Position numbers and translations under genes: made by a program. DNA of 64,000 nucleotides from Heracleum sosnowskyi (Eukaryota; Streptophyta; Magnoliopsida; Apiales; Apiaceae): NCBI GenBank assembly GCA_030848705.1, contig CM061237.1, positions 84,129,910-84,193,909 of the forward strand, in the 5' to 3' direction. The notes under the pieces were generated by a model. That model saw only the letters and a list, made by a program, of their open reading frames with translations. It was not told where the DNA came from and searched no databases. Below are positions 1 through 11,102 of this stretch, in pieces; positions within the stretch are counted from its first letter, which is position 1, and each line of letters starts with the position of its first letter.

Positions 1-2
1 CC

Positions 3-2305
3 ATGAAGTTCGCATCTAGAGTTGGATTGCCAGATGATGCTCCTGATGTAGAGATTCCAAAACCTGTATCAGAATGGACTATTGAAGATGTTGCAGAAAT
101 CCATAAAGATAAAAGAACCATGAACATTCTGTTTAATGGTTTGGAGCAAGAGATGTTTGACAATGTCATAAACTGTACAACCTCCAAAGAAGTATGGGAC
201 ACTGTTAGAACTCTCTGTGAAGGAACTGAGCAAGTTAGGGAAAACAAAATGCACCTCCTTATACAACAATATGAGCATTTTCATTTTAAAGCTGGTGAAA
301 CCCTAAATGATACGTTTAGTAGGTTTCAAAAGCTTTTGAATGGATTAAAGTTGTATGGGAGGATCTATCAAACCAAGGATTCAAACCTTAAATTTCTTAG
401 AGCTCTTCCAAAAGAATGGAAGCCTATGACTATTTCTCTCAGAAACACTCAAGAGTACAAAGACTACACTCTTGAAAGGCTTTATGGAACCTTAAAGACA
501 TATGAGTTAGAAATGGAGCAAGATGAAGAAATTGAAAAGGTACAGAAGAAAGGTGGATCTATTGCATTGATATCATCTGTGAACCAACTGGAAGATGACA
601 ATGAAGAAGCTGCAAAGGCCACAACTAGTCGAGCTAGTTGTAGGACTAATGTTAGCAAGGGTAAAGGCAAGATGACAGAAGAAGAAGAACCAGAACCAGC
701 CAACTTGGATGACTTAGATGAGATTGATGAACACATTGCTTTTCTGTCAAGGAAATTCTCTAAGTTCAAGTTCAAGAGAAACTCAGAAGCAAGGCCACCA
801 AGGAAAGACTTTCAACCTAGCAATAATAACTGGATTGAAAAGTCTAAATCTAAATGTTTCAATTGTGGAATGCTTGGTCACTTTGCTGGAGACTGCAGAA
901 AGCCCAAGGTTGAGAAGGGCAACAGGAAATTTGAGCATGTTGATTATAAAAAGAAATACTTTGAACTTCTCAAGCAAAAAGAAAAGGCTTTCATGTCTCA
1001 GGAGTATGATTGGGCTGGTAATGGTGAAGATTCTGATGATGATGTTGAGTATGTCAACTTGGCTCTTATGGCTAACAATCATGAGCAGGAAGCAAGCTCC
1101 TCAAGCAACCAGGTAACAATTACTAATCTTTCTGAGCTTTCTAAAGAGGAATGCGATAGTGTAGTAAATTAAATGTCTATTGTACTATATAATTTACGTG
1201 TTACTCTTAAATCACTTACCAAAGAGAATTCAAGAATAAAAGAGACTAATTTGCTCTTAAGTGATAGGAATGCAATGTTAGAAGCACAGCTCATTGATTT
1301 TGAGAAAATGAGGTGTGTTAGTAGGGATGCTAAGAAGGAACTTGAGAACGTGTTAGAAAGGGAAGAAATTCTTAAAACACAACTTGAAATAGAACAAAGT
1401 GTGATTGCAAAATGGAAAGATGCCAGGAATGTTGCTAACAACATCATTAATGTTCAAGGTATGGAATCTTTCTGTGAACAATCATGGAAAAAGAACAAAG
1501 AAAAGCTAGGGTATGTTGGTGAAACAACAATGATCATTTGTTGAAGGTTGATATGTCAACGGAATGCAATGTTCCGTTGACAGATGAACCATCAACCGAT
1601 CAGGCTGTTTCCTTGAAAGAGAAAAGAAAAGATGAACTCACTAGACTTAATAACAAGTATGGTCCTGTCACCAAGAACTTTGTTCAAGGTGAGTCTAGTA
1701 AATCAAAGAAAGTTGAGAAGCCTGTTGAGAGAGCTAATGTAGGTCACTTGTCTAACAAGCAATTGAAAGACAAGTTAGAGAAAGTTCAAGTTGAGGCTAA
1801 GGGAAATAAAAAGAATATCAGGAATGGAAAAGTAGGGATTAACAAACACAACAATTACACACCTGATAAATATGCTCCTAGAAAGACATGTGTCAATTGT
1901 GGAAGTGTTAGTCATTTATCTACTAACTGCAAATTTGTTAAGAAGACTGCTAATGTGAAAATGCCCAAGTCTGCAATGAATAGTTCTATGCCCACAATGC
2001 CTGTTATGCCTAACATCTTTGCTCCATATGCACAATTTCAGAATCCATATGCTAGCATGTCGTTTGTGCCTAATCCATACATGAATATGTTTAATGTGCC
2101 ACAAATGCCATGGAATGTGAATAACATGTTTGTTCCTCCAACTATGCATGCTGTGAATGAAAATGTGAGCAACCCTCAGAAATCAACACCAAAGGTGAAG
2201 ATTGATTTAAATCAATCTGAGCCCAAGGTGAAAAATGATATAAAAGAAAAAGAAAAGGCTAACAAAACAGGACCCAAGGTAACTTGGGTACCAAAATCAA
2301 CTTGA
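3..2305 (+). pseudogene. gag: Element A gag, broken by one stop and one frameshift
   Basis: This is the capsid/nucleocapsid polyprotein of a copia element; the true start is beyond the left edge. Residues about 30-170 from the first visible Met match the copia gag (UBN2/DUF4219-like) core. A first zinc knuckle, CFNCGMLGHFAGDC (CX2CX4HX4C), is coded near 858-899, and a coiled-coil-like stretch follows. A TAA at 1170-1172 stops the frame, which reopens at once in the same frame to 1544. The product continues in another frame from about 1538, so there is a frameshift near 1520-1545. A second knuckle, CVNCGSVSHLSTNC, is coded near 1889-1930, followed by a Met/Pro-rich stretch. The end, TWVPKST, matches the end of S gag (FWVPKSA), so the natural gag stop is probably 2303-2305. 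Confidence 0.85.
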
Positions 2306-2310
2306 TTTGA

Positions 2311-4031
2311 TTTTATTGTGTGCAGGGAGACAAAAGGAATCTTTGGTACTTGGATAGTGGTTGTTCAAGACACATGACTGGTGATTCTACCCTGCTCACA
2401 GAGTTTCAGGAAAGAGCTGGCCCTTGTATTGCTTTTGGAGATGACAGCAAAGGCTACACTAAGGGATATGGCTTGATTTCAAAAGAGAATGTCATCATAG
2501 ATGAGGTTGCATTGGTGGATGGTCTTAAGCACAATCTGCTTAGTATCAGCCAACTTTGTGACAAAGGATTTTTAGTAGCACAAGTCCAGACACCATCACT
2601 TGTCTCTTCAGCAAGGCAAACAAGGATGAAAGTTGGCTATGACACAAGAAATTATCTCATCTGAATTTTAAGGTTATGAATGATTTGGTGAGGAAAGATC
2701 TTGCTAGAGGAATTCCACAAGTGGAATTCTCCAAGGATGGTTTGTGTGATGCCTGTCAAAAAGGGAAACAAAAGAAGGCATCATTCAAAAGCAAGACAGA
2801 GTCATCAATTGTCCATCAGCTTGAGTTGCTACATATGGATCTGTTTGGCCCTGTAAATATCATGTCTATCTCAAAGAAGAAATACTGTCTTGTGATTGTT
2901 GATGATTTTTCTAGATTTACATGGACCTTCTTTTTGCACTCCAAAGATGAGGCAAGTGAAATTATTATCAATCACATCAAGATGGTAAGCAATCATCCTG
3001 ATTTCAAAGTAAGAAGGATTAGGAGTGACAATGGGACAGAATTCAAGAATTCAAGCATGAAGGTGTTCTGTGAAGAAAATGGTATTTTGCATGAGTTTTC
3101 AGCAGCAAGGACACCACAGCAAAATGGTGTAGTTGAAAGGAAAAACAGAACACTTATTGAAGCTGCAAGGACAATGCTAGATGAATCAAAGTTACCAACT
3201 TATTTTTGGGCTGAGGTAGTTAACACAGCTTGCTTTACTCAAAATATTTCTTTGATTAATCAGGCCACGGGAATGACCCCTTATCAACTACTCAAAAGAA
3301 AGAAGCCACTATTGGATTTTATTCATGTCTTTGGATGCAAGTGCTTTGTTCTGAGAAATCAAGCTGAGCATTTGGGGAAATTTGAAGCAAAGGCAGATGA
3401 AGCAATATTTGTGGGATATGCAGCAGGGAAAGCTTACAGAGTCTATAATCTCAGAACCAACATTGTTATGGAATCTGTACATGTTGTTTTTGATGATCTC
3501 AAAATTCAAGGTCTCTGTGATGAAGGTTTCCATGAAAGTCTTTCTTTTGAGAATAAGGAAGGAGATCAAGTGAATCATGTTAAGGCTACTGAGAAACAGC
3601 CTAAAGTTGTTGTATCTAGCACAGATGAAAGCAGCAGTGAAGATGAAATTGCTGCATTAAGATTGAAAAGAATAGCTGCTAGCAGACCAAATGGTCATTT
3701 CGTTGACAGTCATGGTGATGGATTCGTTGACAGTCAAAATGAGCGTTTCGTTGACAGCCAAATTGGTCATACCGTTGACAGTCAAAGAAATGCTTCAAGA
3801 AGTGATCAATTAGGGACAACAAACTCAGGGGGAGTTTCTCAAGGACAATTATCCAATAAAGGCATTCATGATCATGAAGCTACCTCGTCAAGAGCAAATC
3901 TACCTCCCTCAAGGAAATGGACTAAAGATCATCCCTTTGAACTTATTATAGGTGATGTTTCTTCAAAAGTCCAAACTAGAAGAGCAACTCAAGAGGAATG
4001 TCTATACAGTAGCTTTCTGTCTCAAGATGAG
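2311..4031 (+). pseudogene. pol: Element A pol, protease to integrase, truncated
   Basis: The protease motif LDSGCSRHMTG opens the region (about 2347-2379). In the GAG-pre-integrase region after LLSISQLCDKG, roughly 30 residues are missing compared with S and B, and the frame shifts. The codon for the Trp of WLWHKK is TGA (near 2640), so there is also a nonsense change. From 2676 the frame is open to the B insertion. It shows the CDACQKGK end of the zinc-binding region and the integrase triad (MDLFGPV, RSDNGTEF, NGVVERKNRT). The linker after integrase carries a 24-bp tandem repeat. Reading ends where B's LTR begins (TGT TAG supplies Cys-stop). The frame lies two nucleotides off gag and has no ATG at its start. 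Confidence 0.88.
3699..3794 (+). repeat. 24-bp tandem repeat (4 copies) in the A integrase-RT linker
   Basis: Four consecutive 24-bp units begin at 3699, 3723, 3747 and 3771. Each begins with a form of TTCGTTGACAG and encodes (F/T)VDS followed by four variable residues. The DNA core is kept better than the rest of the unit. The same core recurs as inverted pairs in A's pol-ORF3 spacer and once as a hairpin in gag (1554-1583). Confidence 0.9.
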
Positions 4032-4501
4032 TGTTAGGCCGAATACACAATATAATCAAGATATGTATGAGAATAACAATAAAGAACACTGTTTACGAAC
4101 AATAAACTGAATTATATTAAATAACTCTTCTCTCAGTGATGTAAAATATCACAGAGAGCTGCTAGGTTACAAGAATAATGTATTCAGTATTCGCATCCCT
4201 TTTAGGGTTATCTATCTGTGTTTATATAGTACACAGCTACATAATCAATCTCTAATTGATATTCCTATAAATCAGCTATACAATTTATATCAAATTAGGA
4301 TTGCTTCTGTCTTCTGTTCCGTTTCCTTAGCTATCTCAATATATCTTGCTTCTTTCCATCTTCAAGATATATTGCTTCTAGAATCTTCATATTAGCACCG
4401 ACAGCTTCAACAAACTTTCACCCCGTCAGACTTTAACAAACTCTGACTGGCTTCTAGTATAAACTCTGATGAGTACCTGTTACTTAAACACTGATAAACA
4501 A
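4032..4501 (-). repeat. Element B 3' LTR, left segment
   Basis: This is most of a roughly 490-bp LTR, bounded here by TGTTAGGCC. It aligns throughout with the C LTR at 27525-28019. It is interrupted after ...ctgataaacaa by S; the remaining bases are at 18061-18087, of which the first five are the S target duplication. It contains the B motif as aaactctga and related copies near 4430-4475. Confidence 0.88.
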
Positions 4502-5632
4502 TGTTAGGTCCAAAGTACGTAGAAGGGGGGGTTGAATACGATACTCACAAATAATTTAATTTCGTTCGCGGATTAATCTTTCAGTTCTATAACGAAATCA
4601 AACACACCAAACCAAATCAAGTTTCGGGGAATATATCTTTTTATAAATATAAACCTCGAGGGGTGCTACAATTTCTAATCCGTAGATTAGCGTCAATGAG
4701 TTTAAGGTTACACAAATACAAAACAATGATCAAGTTCTGAGCACTATTAATTTCTCTGATAATTTTCTCCGGCTCTTCTCTCTCTCAGTAATGTCTCTGT
4801 GTTAGAATCCTTAACTGAAGAAGACACATTCTTCACTCTGTATTAACTGCAGACTTTGGTTTGAAAAACCATCGAACCAAACTTGTAGAAACAATCCTGG
4901 CCGTTGGATCTTCTTCAACTTGAAAAACAAAGAATACTTTCCACCTGCTCCCAATTAAAAAACCATCGAATGGTTTAAGAAACCATCGAATGAAACAAAT
5001 CATTTTACCATTCGATAGTTTTTAAAACAAAACTATCGAATGCTAAATTGATTTACTTGTTTTTAATTCAATCACCTTAAACTCTCATTCGATAGTTTTC
5101 TTAAAAGAAAAACAATCGAATTGATTTACTTGTCATTTGTCCTTTAGTAATAACTCCTGAGCTCCCGGGTGTTTAAGTAATGGACTGTATCAATTTGTTC
5201 TGAGACGATAAAACAACTTGATCTTTTCAGTGCCGTCACCTAGTGCAACTGGTCTGGTTCACAGATGAATAACACTTGATCAATTCTTATTTTATGTCTT
5301 CAATATAGTGCTGCTGATAAGTCCTTTGTCTTTCTGGTTGCTTCGTTTAAATCACTGGAATCCCGTGGTACTTAACCCTAAATCATTCACATACTTATGT
5401 CGTCTTGAAAGTCTTGTTTCTTTTGCTGTCACTGAGGCTTGAACATTTTCATGAACTTCTTTCCGTGACCTGTTTACAGACTTCAAGAATACATAACGTA
5501 TTTTGATTTTTTGTGTTTACCTTTTCTTCTTTGATTCTGGATTCCTGTGCTTCTATTAATACTATTGCATGTATTGTCCTTTGTTGAGTTGTAGTTATCT
5601 CTTTTACATCTTATGTTACATTATGCTTTACA
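4502..5632 (-). repeat. Element S 3' LTR
   Basis: This is an 1131-bp LTR, TGTTAGG...TTTACA on the plus strand. A G7 tract (4525-4531) lies near the end that is U5 in the element's orientation. It contains several copies of the S motif (ttcgatagttt / aaactatcgaa and the variant aaccatcgaa) between about 4865 and 5125. It matches 16929-18060 almost base for base. Confidence 0.95.
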
Positions 5633-5642
5633 ATCTCCCCCT
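5633..5642 (-). other. Element S polypurine tract
   Basis: The minus-strand sequence AGGGGGAGAT directly abuts the 3' LTR and would prime plus-strand DNA synthesis. Matching purine runs ending in GGGAGAT abut the LTRs of B, C and F, so the site is conserved between families. Confidence 0.85.
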
Positions 5643-5865
5643 ATTTGATTGGATAGAGTTCGACAAGCAAATACTTCGAGGATAACTCAACTAACTAAGG
5701 AAACATTAAACTACTTAAAGTAAGACAGCGTAATAATATCAATGCATTCTGGATCAGATATATATACATTTCCAGATTTCATAAATCAAAAAACAATTAA
5801 ACTTTATACAATGAAGTTGCTCCTCTAGTCTGAGCTGATAGTTCTCTTGTTCTTTGCTTCAAAAT

Positions 5866-8800
5866 TCAGTCCATTCCAATCTCACCTTCTTCAATCATTG
5901 GATCGGAGTTAGCAGCTTGATAATCAATCACTGATAGATAGTGCAGTGGTTCTCCAGGTTTAAGGATTGCTCCTTGGATGTGTCTTCCAATATATTCAAC
6001 CTCTTGACCCACTCCAGCCCATAACCATGCAATGTTAACATCTTTCTTGTTCAGCTTTGGCATGTTTGGCAGTCTGGTATGCACTTCTAATCCTCTTTCC
6101 ACTCTTTTCCTATAGTAAGGAACATTCTCCATTAGAAATCTTCTAAGAGTGTCTGCTGCTTTGTCCTTCTCCGTTGATGAGAATCCAGTGGATCTAAGAT
6201 ACTTCTCAACTGAGATTAGATAGTTGCTTGGGTAGTCCCTCAGTTTGTCATCAGCCAAATAGCAGATTCTGAACAAGTCATTCGTCATGAATCTAACCAT
6301 TGGAGGATCTTCAGTAATCTCTGGACTGACTTTCATCACGATCTCCTTAACATGCTCACGGAGCAGTTCATTTAGCCTTGTGGTTCTTTGGATCTTGATG
6401 AGTATAGCCTGCAATTCTGTATATGTCCTCTGTTCTAAAAACTTAGTAGAAATCACAAATGTACCTTTCTCCAGAAAACTGATTAATAAGCTCCAGGCAC
6501 CATTTGCTTTAACCCCAGCATTCAGACAGATTATAGAGCTTCTCAGTGCTTTAAAGTAAGTCTGATCTTCAAGATTAGCACTTCTGATGTCCTGAATAAT
6601 GACTTCCACCTCCGCATTGTCGTTGACTTGTAATCCGTCTTCAACTCCACAAAAGGTTTTATAAGCCATTTCCCATTCAGTACCATCTTTCTTTGCCAGA
6701 TCTATCATCTTCTTCTTCCTCACTTCATTATACACCTTCATTCTCTTTAGCTTTTCACTTCTCAGAATTGCTTGCTGTTTCTCCTTCTCAGCTTGCCTGG
6801 CATCTATTGCAGCTCTCTGAGCTCTTATTGCTTCCAAGGCAGCTTCTTCTTCATGTGATAGAGAATTTGCTTCTTCCATATCATCATCCAAGATAGGATG
6901 TTCTATTGGCTCCGGATAATATGGCTCATGCTCCTCTTGAATAGGTTGCTCATGCATGACCTCAAATTCCTCTTCACTTTCCTTGTCTTCCTCTACAAGC
7001 TCCTCAATCCAGTACTGTCTGATTGGAATAGCCTCAACAGTCTCCCAAACTCCCCATTTATCCTTCACCCCCTCTCCAACTTTCTCCCCCTTAGTTGAGG
7101 AATCCTCGATAAAAGCATCCTCAGCATAAAAGAAATTAGAAGGATCAGGTTGCTGATATGAAGAACCAGGTTGTCCAGATTGTTGGTTCTTTAGCATACT
7201 CCATATAGACTGTACTCCGTCACCTTGATTCTCCAAGAAATCCATAAGCTGCTTATTAAACTCATTTATAGAAGCTAGCGACAGGTCAATCTTCTCCAAT
7301 CTTGAGTTGGTAGTCTTTTCCATGTGATCCAGCCTCTTGTTTAGCTTAGACTCCACTCGTGAAAGGGAATCCATTGCATCTTTTACCCGCGCTTGACCAT
7401 CCCGGATAACCAGAACGTCTTCTCGTAAAGCTTCATGTCCTTGTGACAGTGCAGTTACTTCATTCATGAATCCATCTTTAAGTTCCCTGACGTCCATCCT
7501 CAGCTCGACTAGTTCTTCCATAGCTTCCTTCTTTAAGGAGTCCACTGCCTGCTTCGTACCTGTTATAGTGCCAGATGCACTGCCAATGACCCTGAATGTT
7601 CTTCTGGAATCAGCTGCAGCCAAGTCAACTTTCTCTTGAATAGACTTTAAAGAAACATTGTCTTGACTGGAGGAGATCCCTTGGTCAAAGGAAGGTCGTA
7701 GTGGAACCTTGAAAAGTGGAATTCCTTCTTTGTCCCGAACTGTCATCTCCTTGAGGGAAGATTGAACTTGTAGCTCTCTTTCTGTTGGTAACAGCAGATC
7801 ATTAATATTAGGCAGGGTTAGGGTGTCACTCCTCACATTTGGCTCTGGGTGTACACTCAACGTTTCTGTCGGTGTTTGAATCATTTTTCCTTTCCCACTC
7901 AGGCCAGGTGTAAGTGTTTTTGTTTCACTCAAATCCTTTGTGCTGATTGTACCTGCAGAAGAGATCACCGTAGCCATCCTTAAGGAGGTCACCGGTGGTG
8001 CAATGGGGCTTCGCAAGTCCCCGTCCTTGGATAAACCAAGTTGCTGATCATCCTTAGATGATATATCCTTTGAAGGATCTAGAGTTTGAATCTCTAGGGG
8101 GTTAGAAACAGGCTCTTTTAACAGCAGAGATCCCGAATCTTCCCCGTGAGTCTGTAAAGACTTCACCTCAGTTGACTCCTCAATAGTAATTGATTCACTG
8201 TCAACGAGTTGCCGATCTGCACCTACGTCAGACCCTTTACCCGCAGGATCCAGATATGTTCCATCTGGGGAGGTAGACAATGACCTTTTAGATTGTGCAT
8301 TTAGGTCAAAGCCTTCTCTCGACGTCTGTGAAGACCCTTGGTTCTGAGAACCTTCAACCAGTGAACCTGACCGTAATATGGTCGGAACACCAGTTGCTTC
8401 CGTCAATTCTTCCTTACTTGATTGAGCTATTGGTTCAGATATTGCTTTCGTTAGCGTAGCCCAATCAGCATCAGAAAAATCAGTAAAGGGCTCTTTGAAT
8501 GAGAGAAATGAAGTATCAGCAGTTGCCTCAGTTTCTGTTCTTCTCCTTTTAGAGGAAGGCAGAGCTGCTGTTGAAGGGTGTATCTCCTTATGTGGTGCTG
8601 CTTTGGCACTATCTCCCTCTACACTCATGGATGGTTCTTTAATGGGTATAGTAGGGGAAGGAGGTTCGTTTATGTTTTCATTTGGCTCTTCCAAAGGCTC
8701 TTCGACCGTGGTTAGAGGTTGTGGGTTTGCAACCTCCTGGTCAGGAATGGCCACTAAGGGCTCTGGATCAACATCCATTGGTACAGGTGCCATTACAGGT

Positions 8801-9657
8801 TCAGGTTGTGGAATATTACCTTGATTTACCTGTTCCCCTGGGGGTAGAAGTGGTAGGGGCACCGTTCTTAGATATTCAGTGAGAACAGTGGGTACCCCTG
8901 GAAGATAGTTGTCCTTCCTAATGAGAGCGGTTATGGCATTGCTCTTCATTCTCATGCGCTCCTGGTTGGCTTCACCTTCAAAGATCTCTCGTTCATCATC
9001 TGTTAAGATATCATTGAGAATTAGCTGTAGGAACCTAGGATAGAAACAGAGCACATCTTCATTTATGCTTGTTATTTCATCCAGTGGTCCCATGCACAGA
9101 ATTACTTGTTCAATCACTATCCGTCCTATGTTAATATGCCTATTGTTCGCAATGGCAAACCCTATCTTTTGAAGGAATAAGGGAATGCCATGCAGATTTG
9201 TTAGCTTGGCAGTAAAAACATGTATCAGGGTATGAAAGAAAAAATTCCATGGCTTTGGCAGGTAATGCTTTAGGAACTCTCCCACCAAGAAGTTAGGTTG
9301 TTGACTTCTGATAAGAGTGAAGAAAGCATATATTTCCTCAGTTGTGGGATCCGGAACAAGGTTTTCTGTAGGAAAATGAAGTATTCTGTTAAAGTCATGT
9401 TCCGTCACCCTTATTGTTCTGCCCCCTGGCACAACAAAACTGAAGGATCTCACATTATTCTCACTTGTATCCGTGGCGGATGTGTACAACGCAGTCAGTT
9501 GATCGATACAAAGGACTACGGGAGTACTTACAGCGTATGCCACTAATGAACGTATATTCAAAAACTCTGCCCATGCACGAATTTGAGGATTCGTAATGGT
9601 TTGCAAGTTTTGGAACGAGACATGATTAGTCTTGGTAATAATAAATTCTCCAGCCAT
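5866..9657 (-). CDS. Element S ORF3, Sirevirus-type envelope-like protein
   Basis: This is a 1263-aa protein encoded after pol and before the 3' LTR, the position of the so-called envelope-like ORF of Sireviruses. Its function is unproven. Residues about 20-230 form a conserved-looking globular domain of the kind annotated in databases as a putative plant transposon protein domain; B's ORF3 has a comparable domain. A long Pro/Ser/Glu/Thr-rich region (about 265-680) follows. Next come a helical, coiled-coil-like stretch (about 690-840), an acidic segment rich in E and H (about 890-990) with a Lys/Arg/Ala-rich helix, and a mixed C-terminal domain (about 1000-1263). I see no convincing signal peptide or membrane span. 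The frame is intact. The ATG start is followed by AGEFIITK. Confidence 0.8.
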   Translation of the reverse strand: MAGEFIITKTNHVSFQNLQTITNPQIRAWAEFLNIRSLVAYAVSTPVVLCIDQLTALYTSATDTSENNVRSFSFVVPGGRTIRVTEHDFNRILHFPTENLVPDPTTEEIYAFFTLIRSQQPNFLVGEFLKHYLPKPWNFFFHTLIHVFTAKLTNLHGIPLFLQKIGFAIANNRHINIGRIVIEQVILCMGPLDEITSINEDVLCFYPRFLQLILNDILTDDEREIFEGEANQERMRMKSNAITALIRKDNYLPGVPTVLTEYLRTVPLPLLPPGEQVNQGNIPQPEPVMAPVPMDVDPEPLVAIPDQEVANPQPLTTVEEPLEEPNENINEPPSPTIPIKEPSMSVEGDSAKAAPHKEIHPSTAALPSSKRRRTETEATADTSFLSFKEPFTDFSDADWATLTKAISEPIAQSSKEELTEATGVPTILRSGSLVEGSQNQGSSQTSREGFDLNAQSKRSLSTSPDGTYLDPAGKGSDVGADRQLVDSESITIEESTEVKSLQTHGEDSGSLLLKEPVSNPLEIQTLDPSKDISSKDDQQLGLSKDGDLRSPIAPPVTSLRMATVISSAGTISTKDLSETKTLTPGLSGKGKMIQTPTETLSVHPEPNVRSDTLTLPNINDLLLPTERELQVQSSLKEMTVRDKEGIPLFKVPLRPSFDQGISSSQDNVSLKSIQEKVDLAAADSRRTFRVIGSASGTITGTKQAVDSLKKEAMEELVELRMDVRELKDGFMNEVTALSQGHEALREDVLVIRDGQARVKDAMDSLSRVESKLNKRLDHMEKTTNSRLEKIDLSLASINEFNKQLMDFLENQGDGVQSIWSMLKNQQSGQPGSSYQQPDPSNFFYAEDAFIEDSSTKGEKVGEGVKDKWGVWETVEAIPIRQYWIEELVEEDKESEEEFEVMHEQPIQEEHEPYYPEPIEHPILDDDMEEANSLSHEEEAALEAIRAQRAAIDARQAEKEKQQAILRSEKLKRMKVYNEVRKKKMIDLAKKDGTEWEMAYKTFCGVEDGLQVNDNAEVEVIIQDIRSANLEDQTYFKALRSSIICLNAGVKANGAWSLLISFLEKGTFVISTKFLEQRTYTELQAILIKIQRTTRLNELLREHVKEIVMKVSPEITEDPPMVRFMTNDLFRICYLADDKLRDYPSNYLISVEKYLRSTGFSSTEKDKAADTLRRFLMENVPYYRKRVERGLEVHTRLPNMPKLNKKDVNIAWLWAGVGQEVEYIGRHIQGAILKPGEPLHYLSVIDYQAANSDPMIEEGEIGMD

Positions 9658-11102
9658 TTTAAAATTTCCAGAAAATTCAAATATACCAAAACTATTTTTA
9701 CTTTTAAATTTAATTAATTATTACTAATTAATCAAACCCTTAACAAAATTAACCCCTTTTCCTTTAATACAGAATTTCGAAAACTATCAAATTAAGAACC
9801 CTAATTGTTAAAACCAACTATCCACCAAAATCAAGAGAACTCAATTGTTTAAGCAATTGACTTCTAAAGAGTGTTCTGTTAACAATCGACTTGTGGTTCA
9901 AAGCTTGGTTCGATGGTTTCTTCTCCACTAACTTTCAAAACTCAAAACCAAACAACTATTCACTGTCAAAAAAGAATCAACAGTGAACAACAGTAATAAT
10001 CTTAAGTTTTACTCGGTTTAAAATTGAAGAAACTATCGAATCTTGTTTTTGAAACTGTAAGATATTTGTAAGTATATATAAACGGCAGCTTTGTAATTCT
10101 CAGATCTGTGAAGAATGAGAAAGAAAAACATCTAAGGCACGTTTTTATACTATTTAAAACTTATAGGGGTAAATTTGTCAATCCTAGTTCGATAGTTTTA
10201 AAATGAACTATCGATGGTTTTTCTGAGGGGGTAAAATGGTCAAGTCTACTTCGATAGTTTTTCCAAAAACTATCGAAGTGTTTTGATTTAGAATTCAAAC
10301 AGACCTTTTCTGTAAAACCATCGAGATTTTTTTTCTTTGTAAAACCAAAAACTATCGAGGTAATTCTGAAAAACTATCGAGAATTCATATTTTGAAATAA
10401 AGTGAATTCCATTCGATATATTTTCAGAAACTTTATAAAAACTATCGAGAATTAAATAAGAAATTATAAAAATTCACTTCGATATATTTTTAAAAGAAAT
10501 TCTCAAAAACTATCGAGAATTGTTTTCGATAGTTTTTCTTTTCCTTTTCAAAAACTATCGAAAATTAATTTCGATAGATTTATCTATGTACTTGAAAAAC
10601 TATCGAATTTCCTAAATTCGATACTTTTTGCTTCTGTCTTCATTTTAAAACCTGTTCATGTTCTAAAAATCAGACTTTTTGTATTTCCTGTCAAATTTTA
10701 ATTTTAATAAATCTTTTAAAATTCACCAAAATCAATTCTTAACAGAAAATTCACAATTTTCTTAGAATAAAATCAATTAAATATCATTGAGTGATATTAA
10801 CCAATTGAAATCTAATCAATTATGCTGCATTAATCTACAATGTTAAAAACAAAGTAAATTAATTCAAATTAAATAAATGCTTAAATATTTAGAACAAATA
10901 TTAGCACTTAAATAATTTTTAGAATTAATAACTAATTAAATGCCAGAAGATATATCATCCATAATTATGACATAAAATTAGTATAAAAATCCTAACTACG
11001 AGAATTTCTCCAGAAAATAAATTCATGAGTCCTAAGGATATAGGAATTCTTAAACTCATGTATTCACCAGGACTCTCTGCAGTTACTGATTTCTAATCAA
11101 AA
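9658..11102 (-). other. Element S pol-ORF3 spacer, AT-rich, no gene
   Basis: This 1.4-kb AT-rich stretch has no supported coding sequence. Part of it (about 9890-10640) is packed with the S motif. The part next to pol (about 10640-11100) is plain AT-rich DNA. It may hold the signals by which ORF3 is expressed, but I cannot identify a promoter or splice site with confidence. Confidence 0.7.
9890..10640. repeat. Cluster of inverted TTCGATAGTTTT motifs
   Basis: About twenty copies of aaaaactatcga(a/g) or its complement ttcgatagttttt occur, plus variants (accatcga, tcgatatattt). Many are arranged as head-to-head pairs 5-25 bp apart that could fold as hairpins, for example near 10187-10215, 10249-10280, 10504-10535, 10550-10580 and 10594-10625. 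The same motif occurs in both LTRs of S. It is not conspicuous in gag or pol. Confidence 0.9.

Noticed and set aside
8495..8824. Plus-strand frames opposite S ORF3
   Set aside because: They are antisense shadows of the Pro/Ser/Glu-rich part of ORF3, with skewed Gly/Ser composition.
5866..9657. S ORF3 as a true retroviral envelope gene
   Set aside because: No signal peptide, membrane span or cleavage site is visible. The position matches Sirevirus ORF3, but an envelope function is unsupported.
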